64,000 bases of DNA, taken from NCBI RefSeq assembly GCF_900128485.1, contig NZ_LT635855.1:12096-76095 (forward strand), in the 5' to 3' direction. The notes under the pieces are model-generated. The model searched no databases and was not told the DNA's origin. It saw nothing but the letters and a program-made list of their open reading frames with translations. A program made the position numbers and the translations under genes. Every line of letters starts with the position of its first letter. Within the stretch, counting starts at the first letter, position 1. Below are positions 9,114 through 17,469 of this stretch, one piece after another. The DNA comes from Duodenibacillus massiliensis. GTDB lineage: Bacteria; Pseudomonadota; Gammaproteobacteria; Burkholderiales; Burkholderiaceae_F.

Positions 9114-10460
9114 ATGGCAAAGAAAAGAACTCCGATTTACAAGGTCCTTTATTTTCAGGTGATCTGCGCCATTGTGTGCGGCGTGCTGCTCGGCTATTTT
9201 GCGCCGGACTGGGGCGCAATGATGAAGCCTTTCGGTGACGGCTTCATCAAACTCATCAAGATGATCATCGCTCCGGTGATTTTCTGTACGGTGGTGACCG
9301 GTATCGCCGGCATGGAAGACATGAAAAAGGTCGGTAAGACCGGGGGCCTTGCGCTGCTTTACTTTGAAGTGGTTTCCACCATTGCCCTCATCGTGGGGCT
9401 GTTCATTGTGAACGTCTGCCAGCCCGGCGTAGGAATGCACGTTGATCCGAAGACACTGGACGCAGGTGCTGTTGCCGCCTACACGGGCCCGGGCAAGATG
9501 CAGACCACCACGCAGTTTCTGATGAACATCATCCCGTCGACGGTGGTGGGTGCGTTTGCGCAGGGTGAAATTCTTCAGGTGCTCTTTTTCTCGCTGCTTT
9601 TCGGCTTTGCACTGCATAAGTTCGGCGGCCGCGGCACACTCGTTTTTGACGTGATTGAAAAGAGCTCGCACGTGCTTTTCCAGATCGTGGGCATGATCAT
9701 GCGCGTGGCGCCGATCGGTGCCTTCGGCGCCATGGCCTTTACGATCGGTAAGTACGGTATCGCGTCGCTTGTGCCCCTGGCCGAACTCATGGGGACGTTC
9801 TACCTTACCTGCATCCTCTTTATCTTCGTGGTTTTGGGCGGTATCTGCCGCTGGCACGGGTTCTCGATTTTCCGCTACATCGGCTACATCAAGGAAGAAC
9901 TCCTCATTGTGCTCGGTACGTCTTCTTCGGAATCGGTGCTGCCGCGCATGATGGCCAAGATGGAGCACGCAGGCGTCAGTAAGTCCACGGTGGGCCTGGT
10001 GATTCCGACGGGTTACTCCTTTAACCTTGACGGCACGGCCATTTACCTCACGATGGCAGCGGTCTTTATCGCACAGGCCTGCGACGTGCAGATGACGCTT
10101 TTCCAGCAGATTACGCTTTTGGCCGTGCTGCTTTTGACGAGTAAAGGTGCTGCGGGCGTGACGGGTTCGGGCTTTATTGTTCTGGCGGCAACGCTTTCGG
10201 CGGTGGGTCACGTCCCGGTTGCGGGTCTTGCGCTCATCCTCGGTATTGACCGCTTCATGAGTGAAGCCCGTGCGCTTACCAACATGATCGGTAACGGCAT
10301 TGCCTGCATCGTGGTGGGACAATGGATGAAGGATGTGAACGAAGATCAGTTAAACGAAGTGATGCATCCGGATAAACGGCATCTTGCAGAAGAAGCCGCG
10401 ATGAACATGGAAGCGGATCAGATCGCAGCCTCCAAGCAGAAAAACAGCTACTCCAAGTAA
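9114..10460 (+). CDS. dctA: Dicarboxylate/amino acid:cation symporter (DctA/GltP family)
   Basis: 448 residues of the DAACS family. The sequence has the hallmark motifs: [19 protein letters not shown] in helix 2-3, the serine-rich hairpin [14 protein letters not shown] of HP1, the helix-7 motif [18 protein letters not shown], the HP2 segment [16 protein letters not shown], and [16 protein letters not shown] in helix 8. The HP2 and helix-8 residues agree better with DctA (succinate, fumarate, malate) than with glutamate carriers, but substrate is an inference. It is a single gene with its own terminator, probably feeding fumarate/succinate metabolism in an asaccharolytic cell. Confidence 0.9.
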   Translation: MAKKRTPIYKVLYFQVICAIVCGVLLGYFAPDWGAMMKPFGDGFIKLIKMIIAPVIFCTVVTGIAGMEDMKKVGKTGGLALLYFEVVSTIALIVGLFIVNVCQPGVGMHVDPKTLDAGAVAAYTGPGKMQTTTQFLMNIIPSTVVGAFAQGEILQVLFFSLLFGFALHKFGGRGTLVFDVIEKSSHVLFQIVGMIMRVAPIGAFGAMAFTIGKYGIASLVPLAELMGTFYLTCILFIFVVLGGICRWHGFSIFRYIGYIKEELLIVLGTSSSESVLPRMMAKMEHAGVSKSTVGLVIPTGYSFNLDGTAIYLTMAAVFIAQACDVQMTLFQQITLLAVLLLTSKGAAGVTGSGFIVLAATLSAVGHVPVAGLALILGIDRFMSEARALTNMIGNGIACIVVGQWMKDVNEDQLNEVMHPDKRHLAEEAAMNMEADQIAASKQKNSYSK

Positions 10461-10472
10461 GCGGTTCTGAAC

Positions 10473-10517
10473 AAAAAGCGGCGCCAAGGAGAGAGAGCCT
10501 GAGCGCCGCTTTTTTTC
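10473..10517 (+). terminator. Terminator of the dicarboxylate carrier gene
   Basis: AAAAAGCGGCGC, loop of 18, GCGCCGCTTTTTTT. Strong GC stem with seven T. Confidence 0.88.
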
Positions 10518-10523
10518 GCCCGC

Positions 10524-10557
10524 AAAAAAACCCCGCGGAAGTTGCCTTCAGCGGGGC
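10524..10557 (-). terminator. Terminator of the DegP-type gene
   Basis: Read on the minus strand: GCCCCGC, loop of 13-14, GCGGGG followed by seven T. It lies 30 bp beyond the protease stop codon. Confidence 0.85.
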
Positions 10558-10587
10558 TCGTGCTCAGAAAAAACCTGAGCCCGCGGA

Positions 10588-12018
10588 TTACTTCAGACGG
10601 ATCGGAATGAAGATCCGGGTGCCGCCGCGCTGGATCAGGATACGTAGCGTCTTACTCTTTTCGAGGATGTTGCCGAGATCGGTGCTCTTTTTCATCGCAA
10701 TGCCGTTGACGTTCACAATGATGTCACCGGACTGGATGCCGGCCTTGCGGGCCGCACCTTCGCTTTTCACCACGAGCAGACCTTCGGTTTCAGCCTGCTG
10801 CTTTTCTTCCTCATTTAAGGCGCGGACCGTGACGCCCAGAGCCGAAGCTTTTGCCGAGGACTTCTGACCGGGCTGCCAGTCGTCGTTGCCGGACTCAGCC
10901 ACCTTCACCGTCACGGTCTGAGACTTGCCGTCACGGATCACGGTGAGTTTGGCGGTGTCGCCGGGTTTGAGGGAGCCCACGATCACGGGCATGTCGCCGC
11001 TCGTTTCAACGGGCTTGCCGTTTACCGCCGTGATGACGTCGCCTTCACGCAGGTCACTCTTGGCGGCAGGGCCGGACTTATCGATCTGGGCAACGATCGC
11101 GCCCTTGGGTGTCTTTAAGCCGAAGCTTTCCGCAAGTTCCGGCGTAATGTTCTGAATCATCACACCGATGCGGCCGCGCGTGACTTTGCCGTGCTTGACG
11201 AGCTGATCCTTGATCTGAAGCGCAAGGTCAATCGGAATGGCAAAGCTCAGACCCATGAAGCCGCCGGAGGTGGAGAAGATCTGGGAGTTGATGCCCACGA
11301 CTTCGCCGTCCATGTTAAAGAGGGGGCCGCCGGAGTTGCCGGGGTTTACTGCGACGTCAGTCTGAATAAAGGGCACGTACTGATCGCTCGGAAGCTTGCG
11401 GCTTTTTGCCGACACAATACCGGCGGTCACGGTGTTGTCCAGGCCAAAGGGACTGCCGATTGCCGCCACCCATTCGCCGACCTTGAGTTTGTCGCTGTCG
11501 CCCATCTTGAGAACGGGCAGATCCTTGGCTTCAATCTTCACCACGGCGATATCGGTCTTAGCGTCGCTTCCCAGCACCTTACCGCTGAACTCACGGTTGT
11601 CGGTGAGGCGCACCGTGATCTTGTCGGCGCCGTCGACCACATGATGATTGGTGAGAATCAGACCGTCAGCGCTGATGATAAAGCCCGAACCTGTGCCGCG
11701 CTGTTCCGGTTCCTCTCGGGGACCACCGAACGGAAACATCGGGAAACCGAAACGACGGAAGATTTCCGCATGGCGTTCATCAAGACCGCCGAACGGATCC
11801 GCGCCTTCGACACGGCGGGCTTCACGCACGGTGGAGATGTTGACAACGCCCTTGCCGTACTGTTCCACGAGGTTGACGAAATCGGGCAGCTGAGAGCGGG
11901 CGCTCTGTGTGGCGGGTGCATCGGCAGCAACGGCGGGGACCGTCGTCAGAACAGAGCCGGAAATAAGAGCGGCAATCGCGGCGGCAGCCGCCGTCGGTTT
12001 AATCAATTTCCTGATCAT
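10588..12018 (-). CDS. degP: Periplasmic serine endoprotease/chaperone, Do family (DegP/MucD)
   Basis: 476 residues. The signal peptide is MIRKLIKPTAAAAAIAALIS... and cuts near AVAAD (about residue 31). Trypsin-like domain with triad His126 (LTNHHVVDG), Asp156 (AKTDIAVVK) and Ser229 (NPGNSGGPL), then two PDZ domains, the first from about 275 (GRIGVMIQNITPELA) and the second from about 385 (ALGVTVRALNEEE). It degrades or refolds damaged envelope proteins, and in relatives is part of the sigma-E/envelope stress response. A 195-bp leader separates it from the HTH gene upstream; no sigma-E promoter could be recognised there. Confidence 0.93.
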   Translation of the reverse strand: MIRKLIKPTAAAAAIAALISGSVLTTVPAVAADAPATQSARSQLPDFVNLVEQYGKGVVNISTVREARRVEGADPFGGLDERHAEIFRRFGFPMFPFGGPREEPEQRGTGSGFIISADGLILTNHHVVDGADKITVRLTDNREFSGKVLGSDAKTDIAVVKIEAKDLPVLKMGDSDKLKVGEWVAAIGSPFGLDNTVTAGIVSAKSRKLPSDQYVPFIQTDVAVNPGNSGGPLFNMDGEVVGINSQIFSTSGGFMGLSFAIPIDLALQIKDQLVKHGKVTRGRIGVMIQNITPELAESFGLKTPKGAIVAQIDKSGPAAKSDLREGDVITAVNGKPVETSGDMPVIVGSLKPGDTAKLTVIRDGKSQTVTVKVAESGNDDWQPGQKSSAKASALGVTVRALNEEEKQQAETEGLLVVKSEGAARKAGIQSGDIIVNVNGIAMKKSTDLGNILEKSKTLRILIQRGGTRIFIPIRLK

Positions 12019-12213
12019 ATTTTTCTTGGTTGCTCCGAGAAAAGAAGCTGTGGGGATAACGGCGTGTCTGAGGCAGCCGTTTTTATAAAAAAGGCACGGA
12101 CCTCAGGTCGTTTCATGATGAAGGAGACGATACAGCAAGACTCAGGCAAAAAGCGCAAGAACCCCGTTAGCATCTGTCGCTGACGGGTTAAAGTTGTAAC
12201 AAAGCGCACCGCG

Positions 12214-12504
12214 TCAGTCGGGCTTATGCGGGCTCTGAGCGCTGATTCTGGGGTTGGCGATCGCCGCAGCCGTGGTCTCATCGGTTGCCTGCGCCGTGAC
12301 GGTGAGGTGCAGAACCGCTGCGATTTTCGCGAGTGTTTCAAGCTGCATGTGCGCCGGATTGTTTTCGGCCTGACACACCGTGGCGGTGCGCACTCCCGCA
12401 GCCTGCGCCACAGCCGTCTGCGTGAGACCCTGAGCACGGCGCGCCGCGTAAAGTCTGGAAGCAATCAGGCGGGCAAAAAAGGGCGTGGTGCTGCGCGCGG
12501 GCAT
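12214..12504 (-). CDS. Small Xre-family helix-turn-helix protein
   Basis: 96 residues. Residues about 17-70 form a HipB/Cro-like DNA-binding domain: RRAQGLTQTAVAQAAGV, then RTATVCQAENN and METLAKIA-like helix 5 (LETLAKIAAVLHLTV). Both flanks are Ala/Thr-rich and unstructured. It lies in the same direction as the M20 peptidase gene. The hairpin plus T-run between them ends only about 9 bases before the ATG, so no Shine-Dalgarno is visible. The gene may need read-through or use a leaderless start. No toxin partner is adjacent: the next gene downstream is degP. Confidence 0.72.
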   Translation of the reverse strand: MPARSTTPFFARLIASRLYAARRAQGLTQTAVAQAAGVRTATVCQAENNPAHMQLETLAKIAAVLHLTVTAQATDETTAAAIANPRISAQSPHKPD

Positions 12505-12543
12505 AAATGAAAACTGCGGCGGCAGAAAATGTTGCCGCCGCAG
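12505..12543 (-). terminator. Hairpin terminator between M20 peptidase and HTH genes
   Basis: On the minus strand CTGCGGCGGCA, an 8-base loop and the exact inverse TGCCGCCGCAG, then TTTTCATTT. The 11-bp perfect stem begins 10 bp after the peptidase stop and the T-run touches the HTH start codon. Confidence 0.75.
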
Positions 12544-12552
12544 GTATCGGGA

Positions 12553-13665
12553 TCAGATAAGCGAGAGGAAGCGCACGATCATGCGGATGCGCTCTTCAAC
12601 GGTATCAACGCGCAGATACTCGCGCTCGGTATGAAAACCCGCGCCCGCCGGACCCACGCCGTCAATCACCGGGGTGCCTGCCAATGCAATGTGGTTTGCG
12701 TCAGAGCCGCCGCCCGCGTCAACCCAGCCGATTTTGACGCCTTCAAGGCGTGCAGCCTCTTCAATCTGACTGACAAGCTCCCTGGTTTTTTCCGTGCAGG
12801 GCATGGCGGGCAGATATGCGAGCTTCACGAGTTCGGCGCGTGTGCCTTCACCCCAGTCGCCCTCACAGAGCGCCGCGAAGTTTTTGTCGAGCCGCTCGCG
12901 TTCTTCATTGGTCCAGAAACGCGTGTCAAACTCAAGTTCGCAGATGTCAGGAACAACGTTGGAAACCGTGCCGCCCTTTTTGATGATGACGTTGACGCTG
13001 GTACCCGCACCCTTTAAGTCCTGCAACTTGTCGGCTGCAAGCGCAAAGCGGCAGGCCGCAAGTACCGCCGAGCGGCCGTCCTGCGGGTTGTTGCCCGCGT
13101 GCGCGGACACGCCGTGCATGACGACGCGGTAGGCTGCACGGCCCTTGCGGGCACGCACGAGTTCGCCGCCGGCGCGGGCTGCTTCAAAGACAAGGGCCCG
13201 CGTGGATTTGGCTGCGGTTTCACTGAGCCACTGATGCGAGCTCGCAGACCCCGTTTCTTCATCAGGATTCAGACACACCGCGACGGAAAGTCTCTCAAGG
13301 TCTTCCTTACGTGCGTTTTTGAGCGCGTAAAAGATGGCGAGCACACCGCTTTTACAGTCCGAGCAGCCGGGGCCCTTCACATGGTCGCCTTCGCGGCTCA
13401 TGGGGCGCTCGGCCGCCGTTCCGTCGGAAAATACGGTGTCAAGATGCGCGTTCATCATCACGTCATAGTGATCAGCCCCGGGACGGTTGGTGGCAAAAAG
13501 CCCGCGGCCGGCCTTGGGCCCGAGATCAACGAGTTCGGCATGAAAGCCGATTGACTCGAAGTGACGCTTCATGATTTCAGCCGCGCCCGTGACGCCTGCG
13601 CAGTTATGCGTGCCGCAGTCGCGGTTGACGAGCTCGGCAAGATCCTTGAGATAACTTTCCAGCAT
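12553..13665 (-). CDS. M20-family metallopeptidase (carboxypeptidase G2 / aminoacylase-like)
   Basis: 370 residues, full length for the family. Di-zinc ligands can be placed: His74 in NAHLDTVF with Asp76 as catalytic partner, bridging Asp103 in GPGCSDCKSG, catalytic Glu136 and ligand Glu137 in NPDEETGS, and the late His in GAGFHTEREYL. The dimerisation/lid domain occupies about residues 180-290 (HGVSAHAGNNPQDGRSAV contains its conserved His). It removes C-terminal or amide-linked residues from peptides, or acyl groups, in the cytosol; the exact substrate is open. No signal peptide. It follows the YjiG/YjiH membrane pair at 20 bp, taking the place that isoaspartyl dipeptidase (iadA) has next to yjiGH in E. 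coli. Confidence 0.88.
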   Translation of the reverse strand: MLESYLKDLAELVNRDCGTHNCAGVTGAAEIMKRHFESIGFHAELVDLGPKAGRGLFATNRPGADHYDVMMNAHLDTVFSDGTAAERPMSREGDHVKGPGCSDCKSGVLAIFYALKNARKEDLERLSVAVCLNPDEETGSASSHQWLSETAAKSTRALVFEAARAGGELVRARKGRAAYRVVMHGVSAHAGNNPQDGRSAVLAACRFALAADKLQDLKGAGTSVNVIIKKGGTVSNVVPDICELEFDTRFWTNEERERLDKNFAALCEGDWGEGTRAELVKLAYLPAMPCTEKTRELVSQIEEAARLEGVKIGWVDAGGGSDANHIALAGTPVIDGVGPAGAGFHTEREYLRVDTVEERIRMIVRFLSLI

Positions 13666-13685
13666 GGTACGTTTTCAGCCTTATC

Positions 13686-14183
13686 TTACAGAACGAAGAG
13701 ACGCATGATAATCATCGCGACGGCTGCCGCGAGAATCGACAGAAGCATCATCACGGGGATCATCTTGCCGGAGATGCCGACAACACCCAGAAGGCGTCCC
13801 ATGTACTGCAGCTGAGAGCCCATGAGGTAGATGGCAGGCGTTAACACCGCAAGATGGGTGCCGTCAACCAAACCCTGGCCGAACAAGGCAATCGCCACAC
13901 CGACGCCGCCGCCCATACTCATCCAGGCGGCAAGAAGCACCGTGGCGGATTCGCCGGGCAGTCCGAACACAGCCATCAGAGGACCGCAGGCCACACCGAT
14001 GATTTTCAGAAGTCCCGTGATCTGCAGAGCCTTAATGATCACAAAGGCCATCAGAACGTTGGGGATCATGGAACCGATGGCAATGCCCCAGCCCTGACGG
14101 GCACCGCGGACAAAGACGTCGGTGATCATTTCCTTGCCGCCCGCATGCGGATCGGCAGCCGCTGTTGTTTTGTTTTCGCTCAT
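13686..14183 (-). CDS. yjiG: YjiG-family membrane protein (SpmB-like, nucleoside-recognition/Gate domain)
   Basis: 165 residues with four to five hydrophobic helices after a soluble N-terminus. The GIAIGSMIPNVLMAFVIIKA, GLPGESATVLLAAW and MSMGGGVGVAIALF segments match the YjiG/SpmB half of the paired Gate-domain proteins. Together with YjiH it probably makes one membrane complex; the transported or sensed compound is unknown. Same direction as YjiH (44 bp upstream) and the M20 peptidase (20 bp downstream), so the three are likely one operon. Confidence 0.82.
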   Translation of the reverse strand: MSENKTTAAADPHAGGKEMITDVFVRGARQGWGIAIGSMIPNVLMAFVIIKALQITGLLKIIGVACGPLMAVFGLPGESATVLLAAWMSMGGGVGVAIALFGQGLVDGTHLAVLTPAIYLMGSQLQYMGRLLGVVGISGKMIPVMMLLSILAAAVAMIIMRLFVL

Positions 14184-14227
14184 TTCAAATTCCTTTTCAG
14201 TATTTTGTCGTGGCGTTCACTGTGCCT

Positions 14228-14929
14228 TTACTTCGCCGCCTTTTTGGTCGAGCGGATCATGAGAAGACGCATGACGTTGGCAATAACGAACTTCATCACG
14301 AGGATGAGCCCGAGGCACACGCCGATCGAAGTGGGGACAGCCAGCTTGCCGTCAGCCGCGGTGAGCGTGAACAAAACCGCACCGGAGGAAAGGAAGTTGG
14401 TGATGGTGGCGTCTGCCGAGTACTGGAACTGGCAGAAGATGTTGACTTCAGCTTCGTTGAGTTCACCGGCGTCCTTTAACTGACGTGTAAGCGCCGCGGC
14501 GCCGTCCGTGGACTGCAGCGACGTAATGAGCGCTAAGCCGCAGGAACCCGGAAGGCCAAGCAGCGGCCGCAGAATCGGGGTGAGCAGCACACGGGCCGCA
14601 CGCAGTGCACCGTAGTGCTCAAGCACCGTGATCATGGCAAGCGCAAACATCACGGTGGGAACAAGCGTGAGGGCAAACACGAAGCCGTCAACGGCGCCTG
14701 ACCCGCCTTTGCCGCGGAAGTTGGAGAAGGCCGCGGTAACGCCGTCGGCCGACTGCGAGACGCTTGCGACAACTTTACCGAAGCCGCCGTTAAGGCTTGT
14801 GAAGTCAAAAACGCTCCACCAATGGTTGCCGGCTAAAACACCGGAAAAAAACACGCAGGCAAAAATCAGCGAGACATACGCGCCGATACCGACTTTTTCT
14901 TTGGTCTGCGGAGTTGTCGTGTCAGACAT
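14228..14929 (-). CDS. yjiH: YjiH-family membrane protein (Gate domain)
   Basis: 233 residues. The N-terminus is cytosolic (MSDTTTPQTKEKVGIGAYVS), with a first helix LIFACVFFSGVLAGNHWW, then a Gate-domain core GFVFALTLVPTVMFALAMIT and LLGLPGSCGLALITSLQSTD (the G-L-P-G-S motif is shared with YjiG's GLPGES). First gene of the YjiH-YjiG-M20 operon. In E. coli the yjiGH pair adjoins iadA, so a role in dipeptide or amino-acid-derivative movement is a context inference only. The 207-bp upstream region carries paired palindromes (15079-15117). Confidence 0.82.
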   Translation of the reverse strand: MSDTTTPQTKEKVGIGAYVSLIFACVFFSGVLAGNHWWSVFDFTSLNGGFGKVVASVSQSADGVTAAFSNFRGKGGSGAVDGFVFALTLVPTVMFALAMITVLEHYGALRAARVLLTPILRPLLGLPGSCGLALITSLQSTDGAAALTRQLKDAGELNEAEVNIFCQFQYSADATITNFLSSGAVLFTLTAADGKLAVPTSIGVCLGLILVMKFVIANVMRLLMIRSTKKAAK

Positions 14930-15078
14930 AAATGCTCCTTGGCTGGTAATAAAAGACAGGCAGGAAATAGTGAGCCGCGGCGGGGAAAACGAGGCGGTAC
15001 TGCAGGTGTTGCCTTACCTCGGGAAGCGGCCGGATGTGAAAAACCTGTCTAAGGGAAAAAACCTAAGAAGCATTATGC

Positions 15079-15117
15079 ATAGACAACGGATATTTGTCTA
15101 TTTGTAACGGGACAAAT
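15079..15117. promoter_or_regulatory. Two adjoining inverted repeats upstream of yjiH
   Basis: ATAGACAA (15079-15086), 7-bp spacer, TTGTCTAT (15094-15101) is a perfect 8-bp inverted repeat. It is immediately joined to ATTTGT (15100-15105), 6-bp spacer, ACAAAT (15112-15117). The four half sites share TTTGT/ACAAA. No T-run follows on either strand, so an operator is more likely than a terminator. The site lies 150-188 bp from the yjiH start and 20 bp past the kinase stop. Confidence 0.5.
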
Positions 15118-15136
15118 CGATGAAATTCGAATACCG

Positions 15137-16474
15137 TCAGTTCAGTTTGGTGCGGTCAAAGGGAATCCGGACCACAAACCGCGCCCCGCATCCGGAACCG
15201 TCAGCGCGGGGAAAGCCGTCTTCAATCTGAATCGAAGCGTCATGCATCGCGACAATGCGGCGGACGATCGCAAGACCCAGGCCGGTGCCTGAAACTTTGG
15301 TGCCCAGAGCCCGGTAAAAACGCTCAAAGACGCGTTCACGTTCTTCGGGCGCGATGCCTGGGCCGTTGTCGGTGACGGAAATAACGGCGTCTTTGCCGTC
15401 GGCGGCAATGCCGATTTCAATGCGCCCGCCTTCGGGCGTGTAGCGGATGGCATTGTCGGTGAGGTTGGTGATCATGAGCCGCAGCGCGTCGGGCATGCCG
15501 AGGACTTCGGCGGGTTCCGTTTTTGCCGTGAGCGTGATGCCTTTGGCTTCGGCCGGTGCGGTAAGGTCTTCGGCAACGGCTTTGGCCATTGCGGCAAGGT
15601 CAGCCGGCGCCATCGGTTTTTGGGAGGCGTCCGGGTCAAGTCGGGCAATGGTTAAAAGCTGCTCGACAAGTTTTGTGGCGCGGGCCACACCCTGCTGAAG
15701 GCGTCCGGCGTACTTGGCGCGGTCCTCATCGGTTTTGGCGCGCGCAAGAAGTTGCGCCTGCAGCTTGATCGCGGCAAGCGGCGTTCTGAGTTCGTGTGCG
15801 GCATCAGAAGCAAAGCGCTGCTGCGCGGTAAGGCTGTCGCCTAAGCGCCGCATCAGATCGTTAATGGCGTTAACGAGGCTTCTGAGCTCGTAGGGCAGGC
15901 CCGTTGAAGGAATCGGATCCAGAGACGACGGGGAGCGCTTGGCAACAGCTCTTGCGGTTTTACTTAAGGGCTGCAGCACCTGCACGATCACAAACCAGAT
16001 GGCAATCGCAAGAAATGCGATGAAAAGCAACACCGGTTGCAGAATTCTCAGAGCGGCGGAAGCGGCCATCCGGGAGCGTACCTCAAGGGGCTGCGCCGCC
16101 TGCACAATGCGTGTGCCGACAGCGGCGGCGTACTGCCGCCACTCGTGCCCGGCTTCATCGGTAAAGGTGGAAAAGCCCGGAATTTCCGCAACCGGCAACG
16201 GATGCTGACTGCGGGCCACGTAGAGGCGGTTGTCCGCGGCATCGTAGACCTGTACGGAAATCTGCTGCTGCGGCGCCTGCCCGATAAGGGCCACGCTGTT
16301 AACCTCAATATTGCCGCCTTCGATGAGTTCAAGCGCCGTGTGCTTAAGCTGCGCATCAAACAGCGACAAGAACTCCATCCGGGTGGAGTAATAGGTGGCA
16401 ACCGATGCGACAACGCCCACCGTGACGAGCGCTGAAACAAGCATCAGAACAAGTTTTCCGCGGATACTGAGCAT
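15137..16474 (-). CDS. Two-component sensor histidine kinase (QseC/TctE type)
   Basis: 445 residues. Helix 1 is residues about 8-30. A periplasmic loop of about 110 residues (to about 140) has no recognised ligand motif. Helix 2 is about 145-168, then a HAMP-like linker, then the HisKA dimerisation domain with phospho-acceptor His227 (DAAHELRTPLAAIK). The HATPase domain shows the N box (ITNLTDNAIRYTPEGG), G1 box (DNGPGIAPEER) and G2 box (GTGLGLAIVRRI). All catalytic elements look intact. The N-terminal double-PG-like sensor resembles the QseC/PmrB branch; the signal is not deducible. It follows the response regulator by 33 bp. Confidence 0.9.
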   Translation of the reverse strand: MLSIRGKLVLMLVSALVTVGVVASVATYYSTRMEFLSLFDAQLKHTALELIEGGNIEVNSVALIGQAPQQQISVQVYDAADNRLYVARSQHPLPVAEIPGFSTFTDEAGHEWRQYAAAVGTRIVQAAQPLEVRSRMAASAALRILQPVLLFIAFLAIAIWFVIVQVLQPLSKTARAVAKRSPSSLDPIPSTGLPYELRSLVNAINDLMRRLGDSLTAQQRFASDAAHELRTPLAAIKLQAQLLARAKTDEDRAKYAGRLQQGVARATKLVEQLLTIARLDPDASQKPMAPADLAAMAKAVAEDLTAPAEAKGITLTAKTEPAEVLGMPDALRLMITNLTDNAIRYTPEGGRIEIGIAADGKDAVISVTDNGPGIAPEERERVFERFYRALGTKVSGTGLGLAIVRRIVAMHDASIQIEDGFPRADGSGCGARFVVRIPFDRTKLN

Positions 16475-16507
16475 GATGATGCGGCAGGTCCCGAAGCTGC
16501 GTGCTGA

Positions 16508-17164
16508 CTAGGTCTCAAGAAGGTAGCCCACGCCGCGCACCGTTTTGATGGCGCCGTCCGAGAGCTTCTTTCTTAAGTGATGCACGTGCACTTCGATGGC
16601 GTTGGAGCCCACGGTGGAATCCCAGTTGTAGAGCTTTTCTTCGAGCTGGCCGCGCGAGAGCACAACGCCCGGACGGTCGGCAAGCGCCACAAGAAGGGCA
16701 TACTCCTTGGAGGAGAGCAGTACCGGCTCGCCGCGGAAAAAGACTTCGCGGGTTTCCGGCTTGATGACGAGTTCGCCTCGCTCAATCGTGGGCTCGCTGC
16801 GGCCGGCGGAGCGGCGCAAAAGGGCACGGATGCGGGCTGAGAGCTCGTCAAGGTCAAAGGGCTTGACAAGATAGTCGTCGGCACCGGCATCAAGGCCCTT
16901 GACGCGGTCGGAGACCGTGTCGCGCGCCGTGGTCACAAGAACCGGCACGTGCATGCGCTGCGAGCGAACTTCCTGCAGCACGCTGATGCCGTCTTTGCCG
17001 GGCAGACCCAGGTCAAGAATCACGAGCGAAAAAGGGGTTGTTCTGAGTGCAATCAGGGCGGAGTTGCCGTCCTGCACCCAGTCAACGGCATAGCCTTCGG
17101 CCTTAAGCCCGTCGACAACGCCTTCTCCGATCATTTCGTCGTCTTCAACGAGAAGAATTCGCAT
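16508..17164 (-). CDS. OmpR/PhoB-family response regulator (QseB-like)
   Basis: 218 residues. Receiver domain with acidic pocket D8-D9 (LLVEDDEMIG), phospho-acceptor Asp51 (LVILDLGLPGKDG), Thr in VLVTTARD and Lys in DDYLVKPFDLDEL. A winged-helix output domain runs from about 125, with SNAIEVHVHHLRKKL as recognition helix and VRGVGYLLE as wing. First gene of the pair; the sensor kinase follows. Targets are unknown. The divergent gene is ppk1, but no repeated binding site was seen between them. Confidence 0.93.
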   Translation of the reverse strand: MRILLVEDDEMIGEGVVDGLKAEGYAVDWVQDGNSALIALRTTPFSLVILDLGLPGKDGISVLQEVRSQRMHVPVLVTTARDTVSDRVKGLDAGADDYLVKPFDLDELSARIRALLRRSAGRSEPTIERGELVIKPETREVFFRGEPVLLSSKEYALLVALADRPGVVLSRGQLEEKLYNWDSTVGSNAIEVHVHHLRKKLSDGAIKTVRGVGYLLET

Positions 17165-17469
17165 GATGATTTCCTAACGCATAAGAGGGCGGCCGCAACG
17201 GTGCTGACACGGGACACGCGACGCACGGGGACTCGGGCGGCCGCCGACAGTTTGCCGCAGAGTGTACTCGATATCGGAAAAGACTACGTTTTCTGAAACG
17301 CTTTTCTATGTCTTCGTGCAAAGACGGAGGGCGAAAAGTCTTGTGTTGATACAAAAGAAATTGTTTTGTGTCACAGAATTGTTGCAATACGGTGCTACAT
17401 TGAAAAATTATCGCGGGCGGAGCGGGTTTTCTGCCTTTTATCAGAGTGTTTGCCGGACGGTGTTGCGTC
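17165..17469. other. Divergent intergenic region, response regulator / ppk1
   Basis: 305 bp without a gene. The left half is GC-rich; the right half (about 17280-17415) is A/T-rich and should contain the ppk1 promoter, but no -35/-10 pair at 16-18 bp spacing was convincing. A short TGTGTCACAG near 17368 is too short to call an operator. Confidence 0.4.

Noticed and set aside
12058-12081. AACGGC-GCCGTT repeat with T-run upstream of degP
   Set aside because: The T-run is on the plus strand, where no gene ends nearby; on the minus strand it sits in the degP leader without a T-run. Probably chance, at most a leader hairpin.
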